Below, piece by piece: positions 22,847 through 35,086 of a stretch of DNA of 64,000 nt (positions are counted from its first letter, which is position 1; each line of letters starts with the position of its first letter). The stretch spans positions 51,703,169-51,767,168 of the forward strand of contig OX485806.1 in the NCBI GenBank assembly GCA_950295325.1, written 5' to 3'. Source of the DNA: Polytrichum commune. Lineage: Eukaryota; Streptophyta; Polytrichopsida; Polytrichales; Polytrichaceae. Position numbers and translations under genes: made by a program. The notes beneath the pieces are model-generated. The model was not told the DNA's origin, did not search any database, and was given only the letters and a program-made list of their open reading frames with translations.

Positions 22847-25000
22847 GTAGAGAAATCCACCAGTCATATATTCTAGGAGAATTTTGAAATTTGATTGGCC
22901 AATGGTGGTTTGCACTACGGCCAAGAGTCTTTTGGTAAAGATCTTTATACATGAATGAAGAATGACATGATTGCCGACGTGGCGACATTTTTTTGAAGGG
23001 GAGTTCTCCGGAGGTCAAGTTTCTAGGGCAACTTCAAACCCTTGGATAAGAAATTGCAATTTGAATAAAATATTTAAAAAAAAATTGAATCATTAGATTA
23101 AAATCTTATCATATTCAAAACCTATTGAGGTGGTTGGTTCTTCCTCTTTCACTTCGACACTCTCTTGCTTGGTTGTAGAGGCAAGTTGGAGGTTTATGTG
23201 TGAAAAATTTGTATGTAGAATTTTTTTTAACTAGATGGTTGGTTACTCGCATCTTCCTTTTATTTGTAGCCAAGATGGGAACTACATAGGTAGTGAATTT
23301 TTTTTAACATCCAAGTCAATTCCCAACTAGTACCTTTTGATCTTACAAACCAAATTCTTCTTCAACTAGTAGAAACTTGATTTGAGTGTTTGAACCATGT
23401 GAAAACAACATAGGAAAATAAAGAGATAAAGGAAGTGTCATACAAAATGTAGAACCTTAAGCCAAACCCACAAACAAGAAGAGAGATGCAGTAGGAAAGA
23501 AGAAAGCCCTAGCAAAAAAAAAAAAAATGTGAAAAAAAAAATGTGCTTGGACAACTAAATTAAGCACTTGATCGCGCTTTGAGGGAAGATACAACTGGAG
23601 TTGAAGAATGTAAAAAACAAAGTATGTATTCAAGGTATGTGTTTAAAACATTCCATCTATTTAAGGAATTTTAAATTTTTGTTTTTTATTATATAGCAGA
23701 TGTTTTTAGCATGTACTACTCTAAATATTTCAAGGCCATTTTTTAAGATATAATTTTTTTTTTGAAATATTTTAACATACTTCGACACATCATAACTGTT
23801 CCATGTAATAATTTTTTGCTAGCATCAAATGATCTTGGATAGTTTTTTTTTTATCATACGTTTAATCTTTTCACGGTTTATTCTTGTTTCAACAAAAAAA
23901 ATTTAAAATTGTACAATGCTTAAATTACTTGTATCATTCCCTACAAGGTCATTGAATTCTACTTGCACATCTTGATTTTGTACCTTCCTCATTTCAGCTA
24001 TGCTTGCTTTTAGGATATAAAGTGTATCTACATTTCTTAGATTATCAAATGTTTCTAATGACATCTTTTTCATTTTTTTTCTTCTAATTTTTTTATTAAA
24101 TTTAAATCAAATTCATCACACATATAATGCACAAGTTATAGAAGAATAAACAAGCCGTAATAACATCTAAGATAATTCTTACTGACATATCAATCCTCTA
24201 TAATAACATTTTACATTTTCCCTTCAAGATGTCAAATGCAAGTTCAACTTCCATTTGAGTGCTTGATTGGATAAAAAAATTATATTGTTTTTCTCTTAAG
24301 AGATTTGTCTTTTCTTCTTTAAAAAATAAATAAAATCATGGACACATTGAATATGCAACATTTTCAATGAATTTTTATGGTAAAATATCCTATTCATAGT
24401 TTTTTTTTTAAGTTTTTTTTTTTTGAAATAATTACCAATCATGTATACTTTTAGCCCAACCAAAACCATAATCCTCAAATTTGCATTCAAAATCCATGGC
24501 TTCCTCCACTATCAATTTATGCCATAAATCTGGCTTAAGTAATTGGCCGCATCCAGCACGTGCATAGCCTCCCTTCTTCTCCTCATCTATGCCTCCCATT
24601 CATCATCTAATTCGTCAGTATCGAATTCTATGCATGCAATACCGCAAAAACCTATGTCCTAAAGGTCAGTTGTAATCATGTTCACATAAATGTTTGCTTA
24701 CCATGTTGTAAAGCCACAATGTCTACCTACACTTTAAAATATAAGTGGTACGTTTTAAAATATAAGTGGAGTGCAAAACCTCCATGTTGTTGACACCTAT
24801 ATTGAAATTGATACAAAAATATCTTCATACAAAATGTAGTCTTATACAAAATTTGAAGCTTGTCGGTCAAGGACATTAGTGTTATTCTTGATACATACCA
24901 CATGAGGAAAGGCGAAGTTTTTGCTAGCATAGACATTGTTCCAAAGAGGTTGTTCAATACACCTCACCAGATTAATGCCCCTCTTCAAGGGATGCCTTCT
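22847..25000. other. AT-rich DNA, no recognised gene
   Basis: Many A/T homopolymer runs and no coding signal on either strand. Confidence 0.5.
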
Positions 25001-25120
25001 GTGTAGACATAAGTTGTTGAATGTTGTCTTGCGAGGGAGCCTTGTGGTGCCGACACATAGAGTGCAATTGCAAATCATGTTTGTGTATCCTGCGATGTGT
25101 GCATGTACTTCCTCTCTTAC

Positions 25121-28100
25121 CCATGATTTCTTGTCTCTTTGAAATTCTTGGTTTATCAGTTAGCGGTCTTCTCGCAGGGGTCTCCATCATTAGCTGCAAG
25201 GACATTCCCATGGAGTTATAATTAAAAATTGGATATAGACATAGCACTATCCAAGACTAAACAATAAGTTGTATGTACTGCAAAATGATGTGTTCACTGA
25301 AAATAACTCATTTCTAGACTTTGAAGAACAAGTTCAAGGTCTAGTAGAAGGGCATTTGACTTCACTTACATGGAACTTGGAGGTTGCTGAAAGTGTACAG
25401 TGCTCACATGCCCTACATTTTCCATACGCTACACTGGACCACAAACCAAATTGGCTCTGTATTAGAAAATAACTGGAGTTATATTCATCTATGAAGTCTA
25501 GGCATTTTTATAATTGTTGTTGTGCAAACAACAATTGCAAATTTGGGATACATGTAACCTAGTCCCAAGTATTTTGAGTTACATACTCAATACAAAGCAA
25601 TCTGAAACTAGAATGAATCAGAAAACCAAATAACACAAGAGGCAATAGCCACACGGTGGCAAGCCATATGGGCAGAGGCCATGCATAACAATCTATGTAT
25701 TTGGAGGAAGCCACTTTCCACATCTTCACTAACTACTTCATCAATCCCCATGGGCGGCAATATCCTTATCAGTTTCTGCTCTTGATCTCCACATATAACA
25801 AAAATACTCAAGAAAATTGTTGTATATCATGTGTACTAAGACCTCAATTTTGGAACGAGAACCATGAGAGATATGACTATAACCTGTATCCAAGAAATGA
25901 GCACAACAGGTCCATGTTAAGAGCAATCCCATTCATTATGCACTTCAATGTGGCATTTCACCAGAAGACACATCCGCATAAAAATCGGCAAAACCAGTAG
26001 GAAGAAAGAATCGTGGGTTGGATGTGCTGTGCATACCTTCCATTATCTTTTCAAATAGTCATGCCGTGGGTATGTCCTTTAAGCTTTGGTTGGTATCACT
26101 CCACAAAAAAATGCTAGGAATATGACACTGAATGTTCAATTGCACCTGCTCAAAAGTACCTTAGTTGTACTGAGAAATGCTCTTTGGCCCCTTGGTTGAT
26201 ATAAATTGAGGTACACATATCATTCTTCTTCTATAGACTCACATTGCAAAAGAACTGGGCCACACAGAGGCTAACATCCCAGAGGTTTCCATCACCTATA
26301 ACAACCCGGAGGTTGCCTGTGCCTACTACCAATGCATGTACAGTGGATGCTTTTAAAATGTCAAGTGTGCAAAGGCAAAGGCCTGAGACCATGGACGACT
26401 TACCTTGAAACATGCTTTGTAGGTGTCAGGTTGTAATTTGGCTTAAACCTAAGAATGTAGGTCTCACCATACTATAATCCTAAAATCTATACAGTTATGA
26501 ATAGTGCAATGCATACAAAACATCATTGACAGAAACCATTCTACAACACCACATCAACCTTGCAACAAGTATTACCAGTTGATAGGAGACACCCCAAGTA
26601 GGAAAATTTCACTCTTTTAGTCTCGTATCCATCAGCACACTTGGTTGCACAATGCAACAACAGAACTCTACATCAATATCATACAAATCAAAACCTTAAA
26701 ATGACCAGAGAAGCATGGAAATAGGTAGCTTCAGAAACCACTAGTATGACCTGAAGAATATCAAAATTCACGGCATGCTATGTTTGCACATGACATGCAC
26801 TAGCAATGATGTGAATACCCAGTAGAAGGCTCTGCAGAACGATACAAAAACAAATTCGTCAACTAGTGAAGCAGAGACATCTGCAACATATGTTGTCGGC
26901 CAAACGATCAAAATCAGCATAAAGGTCAATATCTGAGGTTATCCATGACAATAAGAGTAACCACCAGCTTCGACAAGAAATGTATCAGTATGGATTGAAT
27001 TGTCATGAGGTAATTATCATGACCTAAATACATAACCTGTTTGAGAGTGTATCTGAACATGCAATAATTACAAGCCATTGACTTCAAGCTGTCAGAGAGA
27101 TTATATTTCAAAGACCAATAAGCTTAAATGAGAACCCCAATTTGACACATGTTGGTGATGAGAGATACCATGGTATTCATGAGCCAATATTGCATCTTCT
27201 GTGGACTTCGCTCCTCCAGCATCATGCAGACATGTATAAAGTTTCTGATAAGCCCTGTACAATATACATATTCAAGGACAATCATCAAAGATAACATCAG
27301 GAAATATTTGACTACAGAAATATGCAGTATGGTGAAAAAAACTCGTTGCCAATACATATGTAATCAACCAGTTTCGACCAATACATATCCCTTTAACTTC
27401 ATAAGATCTTCACACTAGAATGTCCACCATCCGTCGTGTTGCTCACAGTAACGAGATATCAATCGTGCGGCTGGTTACCACACCCTCTGGCCTACGGGGT
27501 AAATGAAAAATTCCACTTGAAGACAGAACGTTCATGGCAACCAGAACATAATAGAGATCAACAAAGCCTTTGAAATGTATTGTGTATACTTAATGAAGAC
27601 TATGATTGTAAATGAAGTAAGAGGATCTACCTATTTCGAGGACGTGCATTGTGCAATGGAGGAGAGACTTCTGAAACCACATACTGGTCCAAATAACCAC
27701 TTCTGAACATAAATTGTTGGAGCCCAGATTAACCTCCTGTTCCTAACACCTCGCCTCATATCTCCTGATGGGCCAGCCCCACAGATATCACCTTGGAACA
27801 ATTCCACAGAGTTCCATTGTCCTGATTATTTTTCGGAGAGCACTTTAGATTTTCCATGGCCCATACACAGCAAGCGTGATAAAGTACAGATAGATTATGT
27901 ACAGCTCACCGAAGCCACATAAGGAGACAAATACATTATCCATTCTGCTTCAAGGATGCCAATGACAGAAGAGAATACATAAATGCTGCCAGGGGCCGTG
28001 GTGAGGATGTCCGAGCTTTTTTAAGTCAAAAATTTGCGAACGGCCCAGGAAGGCATCTTAAAAGTACAACCCGACTTCCCTTGGTGTTAACTTTTGGGAA

Positions 28101-28850
28101 CACAACTCCCTCCAACGTATCACGACAACAGATTGATTCCATCATTAAAATAATCTACGTTTCATTATAAAGCATAGGGTACGGCAGGCCCTGCTGCAAG
28201 GGCAAGTACTAATACTTTGTGTACACTTCTCAAGCAATTAGGTCGAGTACCATGCGACCAACCATGGTAGAATTTGATAAGTGTAGGGTACTCATATCGA
28301 AACCAATTGGCAAGCCAATCAAACTTCATCATCATCATCATAATCTATATTCAGCCATATCTAAAAAAAATTAAAAATTAAAATCTGGTGCTCATATATA
28401 CGAAACCCAAAAGGTGGACTCCACTGTTGCCATGAATTCCCTTCGCAATTTGTAATGTACACTTAGGCGTTATGTAGCAGTCTAGGACATGCAAATCTGC
28501 AACTATGACTGCTCCATATTTACGACGGAATTTCACACGAAAAATTCAGACTTGCAACGTAAACTCTGCATTCCTCAGTATTGTGCATGTCGTGCTTGGA
28601 TCTTACCTTTAGGGTGGGAAGAGGGGAGACGGAGTTGGCGAATTGACGTGCCTTCTTCAGTTCGAAAAGCTTTACAGGCAGATCATGGTTACCATCAGTG
28701 CCAAAAACAGATCTGCTCCTAGAGTCCAGCACAGAGGATGGCGAAGTTTTGGGATCCTGTAGATCCTTGACTCGAAGACGTCCGCGTCGTACTGCACCGG
28801 TTACCTCCAATCCGACATTTGATTCTCGAAGAATAAGTTCAGTTCGTTGT
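25121..28850 (-). CDS. Unrecognised multi-exon gene (partial model)
   Basis: I do not recognise the product. The support is a series of open, consensus-bounded exons on the minus strand: 28850-28607 (donor CTAAAG|GTAAGA), 27702-27631, 27254-27169, 26448-26404 (donor TTCAAG|GTAAGT), 25883-25843, one starting 25778, and 25193-25121 (acceptor CCTTGCAG, donor CATGG|GTAAGAG). The junctions 27631/27254 (phase 2) and 25843/25778 (phase 0) join in frame. Encoded segments include RRGRLRVKDLQDPKTSPSSV, SGYLDQYVVSEVSPPLHNAR, YQKLYTCLHDAGGAKSTEDA, EQKLIRILPPMGIDEVVSED and ARRPLTDKPRISKRQEIM. Composition is mixed polar, with no membrane segments. Exons between these, the start codon and the last exon are not resolved; the first listed exon is open in two frames near its start, so an indel or missed splice site is possible. 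A transcribed pseudogene is the main alternative. Confidence 0.45.
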
Positions 28851-29295
28851 CTGCAATTGTGTGAGTCACCATGACTCCGGTCAAATTAACAAAGCGTAAA
28901 CAAGAATCTTATGCTCAAAGCCCACGCAAGAATCCCTTTCAAAGGTAGAGGCCAAACATTAAAACTTGGATCGCAGAAGAAGTCCCACCCAAAAAAACCT
29001 GCAAACTTCTGTGAGCATCAAAAGCTAGAGGGGGAATTTTGAAAATACGTGCACTCCTTGACTCGGAAAAACCCATCTGAGTCAGCAGCGAGACGAACAC
29101 CCATGTATCACTCCCCAACCAGCTGAAAACAAACGCAGCAATATCCTTGGTTAGAAACCCCAAGTAGTCTGTATAAGATCGCTCGCTCGCTGTCTACCTC
29201 TAACAGAAGGGACGAACCCAAACTTAAGGTAAGGTAAGGTAACGTGACACAATGATAGTGTAAGTTAAGTGATAACTTCTTCGCCACTTTTCTCC

Positions 29296-29520
29296 ATGAA
29301 TCCTCCTCCCCCTGAGTATGCACTCGACCTACATTTCAAGTGTTGCACCTACCACCACCAGAACAAGGCAGCGGCAGCAACGGCAATCGAAGTTTTAGCT
29401 CCTTGGAAAACTTTTGCCTTCACCGAAATTATGAATGATAACTTAATCCAAAAAGGCATGGGACAGAAGCTTCACCGCTTCGTTATCGACTGGGATGACC
29501 CCCGAATGTTTCTGAAATGA
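29296..29520 (+). CDS. Small ORF, unknown function (74 aa)
   Basis: ATG at 29296 opens a 74-codon frame in a locally less AT-rich region. It starts MNPPPPEYALDLHFKCC, has an Ala run in the middle and ends FVIDWDDPRMFLK. No family was recognised. It is divergent from the minus-strand gene to its left, so the two might share a promoter region. Chance cannot be excluded at this length. Confidence 0.3.
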   Translation: MNPPPPEYALDLHFKCCTYHHQNKAAAATAIEVLAPWKTFAFTEIMNDNLIQKGMGQKLHRFVIDWDDPRMFLK

Positions 29521-29668
29521 CCAGAGTAGTAAGTAGCATCAACAGTCATCCACACCAATTGATGTCTTCGAGGTATGAAAATGAACCACAGCAAAAGTAG
29601 ACAAACTCATTGGATCGCCAAAGCTCGATCAATGGACAGTGAGAACCAGTCGCTAGTTACAGATGAAG

Positions 29669-29869
29669 CGGTTGGATTTTTAAGACTTCTGGAAAACCAC
29701 CGATTACTTTAGAGAATATACCGGGGAGATTTTTGGGCATAATCAGTGGAGATTGTAGTGTCTACAAGTACAACAGGTTGCATGTTTACATCTTTCCGTT
29801 GTCTTCATGAATGTGAGGTATATTCTCTAAAGTGATCGGTGGCTTTCCTGAAGCCTTCAGCTTCAACCG
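29669..29869. mobile_element. Foldback MITE (~200 bp)
   Basis: Long inverted arms. The inner 26 bases at 29697-29722 and 29817-29842 pair at 25 of 26 positions, and weaker pairing continues outward to CGGTTG and CAACCG at the ends. The whole could fold into a hairpin with a loop of about 94 bases. No clear TSD. Confidence 0.7.
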
Positions 29870-29899
29870 GGTATTCTCATACTCAACCGGTTCATCTGC

Positions 29900-30501
29900 A
29901 ACTAGCGGTCTGTTTTCCCCGCTCATTGCCACGGTGGCCTGAGGTAATCACAACATAGAGCAGAACATTGTTCAGCCTCCTCCAACTTGTACCCGCAACT
30001 CAAAGGTAATTAAATAACCTCAAGATGAGAAGTTATGAAACTGGCAGCTTTGATAGTCCACATTGTCTTGCCAATTACAAGTCGGTGGAAGTGCATCCGC
30101 CCAGCAGCTGGCTCTCAACAGTGCCTCTTCACGCTGATTGATTTCATGTCCTTTGTGTGTGCTGTCGCCACAGCAATTCTCGGACTTGTACAAACGCTCT
30201 ACTATCTGCCTGCTTAGAATCGATTGAGCGCAATATGGTCGAGGAAACCGCGAAGGAATCGACCAATGTTGACAGTTCCAAAGCTGCGGGTGCGGGGACA
30301 ACAGCAGGCACCGGCACTCAAAGTCATTCCCCGCCATAATGGGTGCCACTTGACTTATGATCGCGGCAGGTAAGCTAATAACAGTAGTGCACACAGTAGT
30401 GGTGGAGAGGTCACTTTGCACTGCGAAGAAGACCACAGGAAGTGTAGAGCAACATGGATTTGCAAGTAACGCACACTTAAAATTTCCCCTGACCGCCAAG
30501 C
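29900..30501 (+). other. Possible gene fragment left of the nested stack
   Basis: Base composition is balanced and codon-like here, with a candidate donor AACTCAAAG|GTAATT near 30008. An open frame has a hydrophobic segment LIDFMSFVCAVATAILGLVQ (30137-30196), and another frame ends NMVEETAKESTNVDSSKAAG before a stop at about 30340. No family was recognised and the frames are not joined. Confidence 0.25.
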
Positions 30502-31026
30502 TAATGCCCCCTTCCCACCTGACTTTACCAAATAACCAAAGTTTTCTCCTAAAGCCTGCGTAAACCTCTCTCGGTTATAGCAGAGGCATTCGGCTATCCC
30601 AATGCACCTACAAGAATTTGCTCCGGAGATTTTTGAGTAGATTTTAGTTAAGTAGTTTTCACATAGGTTCATTGTTTTATCTACCAAGCAATGAATGTTG
30701 GATAGTTTTTGTCTCATCCCCAAATGCCTTACTACTCATCTATCTTATCATCGGTTTTTGTTAATGAAGCTCCTTTAGCCCGCCATACGCTAAAGAACCC
30801 CTATCGAGCTCTGTGCGCCTAAGAATTTGCATCCCCTGACCCAGGTCTCAATGCCCAAACCATAACTTTCTAGACCTGCCCACACTGTTGCCCGCACCTA
30901 GCCTCACCAGATGGTACCTTGGACGGAGTTAGCTCCAAAACAACGTTAGTCATCCTTCGAGCCATGGACCTTCCTCTAAGCATTGGGAACATTCCGTGCT
31001 TCCTTCCCATCGGTTCTCAACCACAT

Positions 31027-31715
31027 TTGCTAATGTTTCATGCAAACGACATCTGCGGATGTGCTATGCACTTAGATATGTAGAATGTGTTATGCATCGA
31101 AATCTCAGCAATATGTTGTGCGCCAATCCCAAATCTACAAATGTGTTATGCACTAAATCCAAATTTACAAATGTGTTATGTGTCATATTCATATTTACCA
31201 ATGTGTCATGCACGAGATCCAACTTAACAAATATGTCATGTGTCATATTCATATTTACAAATGTGTCATACGTCGTATTCAGATTTACAAATGTGTGATG
31301 CGTCATCTTCATATTTATGAATGTGTCATAAACTAGATCTAGATATACAAATGTGTCATGCACTAGATCCAGATTTGTGAATGTGTCATGCATCATATTC
31401 AAATGTACAAATGTGTCATGTACTACATCCAGATTTGCAAATGTGTCATGCACCAGATCCAAATTTATAAATGTGTTATGTATTAGGTCTACATTTATAA
31501 ATGTATTGTACACCCGATCCAGATTTGCGAATGTGTCATGCATCATATTCAAATGTACAAATGTGTCATGTACTACATCCAGATTTGCAAACATGTCATG
31601 CACCATATCCAAATCTATAAATGTGTTATGCACTAGGTCTACAGTTATAGATGTGTTGTGCACCAAATCCAGATTTACAAATATGTTATGCACTAGATCT
31701 ACAAATGTGTTGTGC
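31027..31715. repeat. 30-bp minisatellite, left MULE terminal repeat
   Basis: About 23 imperfect copies of a 30-bp unit around AAATGTGTCATGCACTAGAT followed by CCAGATTTAC. Because 30 is divisible by 3, long artificial ORFs appear on both strands, for example TNVSC- and VHDTFVNLD-type repeats. These are not taken as genes. Confidence 0.9.
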
Positions 31716-32179
31716 AACAAAATTAATAGATCTAGTCTTATTAGTGCTAGCAACTACTTCGTACAAATAATGATTGTAATGAAATGATCTTTCTCTCTTA
31801 GCATGTGATGCAATAATTTCATAGCTTAGTGCACACATTTCTTTTGCCCCGTATTACATACACATGATTTGTAGATTGTGTATGAGTATTTTTTTTCACA
31901 CTCTATTTGATTATGTACTAGTAGATGATGTGGTCTTATGAGATTTGCTACATTTCATAATTAGGATGATTCACTACAATCTATTGTTCATAATAATGTA
32001 GATTATAATTATTTTGTACCTCTTTGCTTGGATCATCACTAATGAGTCTTATGAATCTCTAATTAGTCAGTTAATGTGGTTGGTTTAATAACGCAAACTT
32101 GTTGATCTAATAATATATATCCGCCTACACATTACATATTAATTTGCTGAGTTTTGTGGTTGTAACATAAATTACGAAG

Positions 32180-34830
32180 ACATGGTTGGAAACATGTTGT
32201 AGTTTGTGTAAAACACTTGCAATTTTAATTATAGGAGAATCAACTTCATGGACCTCAAATCCAACTGAGACAGACAACAAAGATCCCAAAGTTTATTCGA
32301 TTGTTTTTCAAGTTGTACATGCAGATGTGATAATGAGATTACAAGAATCGATTCAATATCCACCACGAGGCCCATTCGCCTTTGAGGACCTCTAGTGGAC
32401 TCAACAAGTTTTGTCTGGAAATGGTCATTAGAACACCATCAACTATGCAGTCATACCCTGGGAGAGGCTTCTTGACTTCATAGTTGGTGAACAAAATAAT
32501 GACCTTTTTCCATGCAAGTTTACCAAGGAAATTATCAAGAAAAATCTTTCAAATTCCCTCAGCAATCCAAGAGCCAACAATCCTAGCATTGCAACCAGGT
32601 AATGTTATCCATTTCAATCCTCTCAATTGGCCATTTTTCAAATTAATGCACCATCGCCTATTCATTCTATTGCTTGGATGTAAATCATGAAGTTTAAAGG
32701 CCTTAAATTATAATTGTTGTCTCCATCTATACATTGAGTCTCTAATTTGAGTGATTCAAGCTTGATAATAGCAAACATCAATAATTAGGATGTTATGTGA
32801 CAAATCGACAACCAAATTATCAATGCTTAACATTCTCTATCGTATTTAGATATAGATGCAACTTTGGGCCAGAGGATAAGACAAAGATCGTTCCACATGA
32901 CATGCTAGCGCTCCTAAAATCTACGCAAAAAAATATAAAAATAAACCATATGAAAATAAAGCCAAGCAAGGCCACAAGACTATCCCCGACTATGACGTTT
33001 TCTCTATTAATCGCAAGACGGGCCAAAAAATACAAAGGATTGGGAAAACTCTGACAGGTGTGTTCATTAAGCGTGGGTGTCTTTGTTGTTTTGTTGCGAA
33101 GAGGCCTTATCTTGATGGCTCATTATATCAACTCATATATGAGTTATAAATCATACAAATAAAGATGAACAACTGTGTCATGGAAGTACAATGGTTGGTT
33201 TTCCTCGTGCATTAGGGTCAAATATTTTTGAAGACATGAAACTTTGCATAGAGCAGATGCATGCCTTGGGATTATCTCTAGCTCAAAACATGAATCAATA
33301 CAAATAAAATGTGAAGGAGTTGGCAAAGTGTAACAAACGAGTGACAAAAGATGTTTTTTTGCGAGGTACGGAATATCTACAAGAAGAGAGCTGAAGAGTT
33401 GTGGGAAAAATACCCTTCGGATCCAATCAGCGTATGAATGTGCATACATGAGAACCCTGACTATGTGTTGTTTTATCAAGAACACTTTCTTCTAAACCTT
33501 AACAACATTAATCAAGAAGATATCCCATTCAACCTTGGAATTCAGACGGAATGGCAGCAACAGATGATGGTCAAATTTGGCCATAACAATGTAATTGCAA
33601 TCAACGCGACATTGGGAACCAACCAAACCAGGGTATGTTGCTAACTTTGACATTTAAACTTAAGAATTTATGTACAATCTATGCTAAAGTTTGCGTTATG
33701 AAATTTTTTTATCATCATTTTATTGATCTATTGGTTGTACAATATCCGCTTTATAAAGTCATGGTATTTGATAATTGGAGGAATGGGATACCGGTAGCAT
33801 TTTTTGTTGTATCACGAAATCATAAAGGTGATCTTAGATTTGTGTTTGATGTATTGCTTTGCAATGTTCAAACCTTTCACGAGACATGAAGTCCATCATC
33901 AATAATTGTTGACAATGCACAAGCCAAAATCAACACTCTCAGGTATATGCCTCTATGTTATGCATTATGTGATATGCATACATTGTGTTATGTATTTAAT
34001 GTGATATATATCATATGCATTGCATGTTTTGAAGTATGTGTCATGTTACATGTATTGTGCATTAAATATCGCATAAAAACAGTTGCAATATTGCTTAAAC
34101 ATCTATTGTGGGGTGATATAATGAATATCCATCTAAGGTTTTCATATGCATGTGTTATTAGTTCAGGGTCCTAGTTTTTCACACCATCATATGCGTAATT
34201 CATTGCAGTTTATAAATGTTTAAAAATTAATTATGAGTTTGATTCATTTTCTTTAGGAAAGTGTGGCCTTTTGCCCAAATTTTCCTATGCTTATGGTATG
34301 TGAGAAAAACATGGGCAAAAACTGCGGTAAAAAAAATTAACAACAAGGTTGAAATAGCAGTTGTTTTACAACAAATTGGACTTGTCATGTATGGAAAGGA
34401 GTGTTTCATTGATTATGATCCGATGTTATAATCACACGAACAACTCCGTGATATACAACATGATCATCCAAAAGTAGCGACATTCATGAAATACATGAAT
34501 GAAGTTTGGATATATAAAATTTCCATGTGGTATATCAACAGTCATAACATTGCACATGTTGGACTGAACACAAATGTTGCAATCAAGTCATATCACTCAA
34601 ATTTGAAAAGTATATTGAACTCTACGAAAGAACGTTTCGATGGCCGCTGCATGGATTGGCTAATTTATCATATTACTGGAGAGGTTGTCATCCATTATTA
34701 GTATGGCGTTCAGTGTAAGGCATTTGGATTCATTCGCAATCGCAACCAAGAGGGCATCGTCGCTTCAGCTATCAATCGAGCCGATGCCATACTAGATTTC
34801 ATCGTTCTGATATGCATTGATGATAATGTT
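32180..34830 (+). pseudogene. MULE transposase, N-terminal and catalytic part
   Basis: Fragments in order: YAVIPWERLLDFIVGEQNND (about 32440-32510) with KEIIKKNLSNSLSNPRANNP, then EELWEKYPSD and NPDYVLFYQEHFLLNLNNIN (33445-33510), IQTEWQQQMMVKFGHNNVIA with INATLGTN where the family normally has an Asp in place of the first Asn. Then YPLYKVMVFDNWRNGIPVAF (33750-33810), IIVDNAQAKINTLR, and HSNLKSILNSTKERFDGRCM with DWLIYHITGEVV. A GT-AG intron at 33943-34256 (donor CTCAG|GTATAT, acceptor TTCTTTAG) joins in frame. Frameshifts and stops are scattered throughout. The gene is cut at 34830 after IDDNV by the 3.8-kb insertion. Confidence 0.85.
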
Positions 34831-35086
34831 GTGTCGCGGCCCGCATTTTCTTAAAATCTTAAGTAACCTTGTTTTAAGTTTAAAGAATAGGTTTGACCAA
34901 GGAAAACATAATAAGTAGAGTACTTTATAAGTAGATTGTTAGATAGGTTATTTAGAATTGAGAAGAAAAATTAAAATCCTTAAAGTAGTTAAAAACATCA
35001 AATTAAGTTAGTGTTAGGAATTCCGTTTCGACTTGGAAATCTTAGAGCGGAGCGGACCGCACAGGCGACGGTGGGCCGCAACCACC

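Noticed and set aside
31064-31787. Long repetitive ORFs on both strands (144 and 229 codons)
   Set aside because: They follow from a 30-bp tandem repeat whose period is divisible by three; the same happens in the array at 41.9-42.4 kb.
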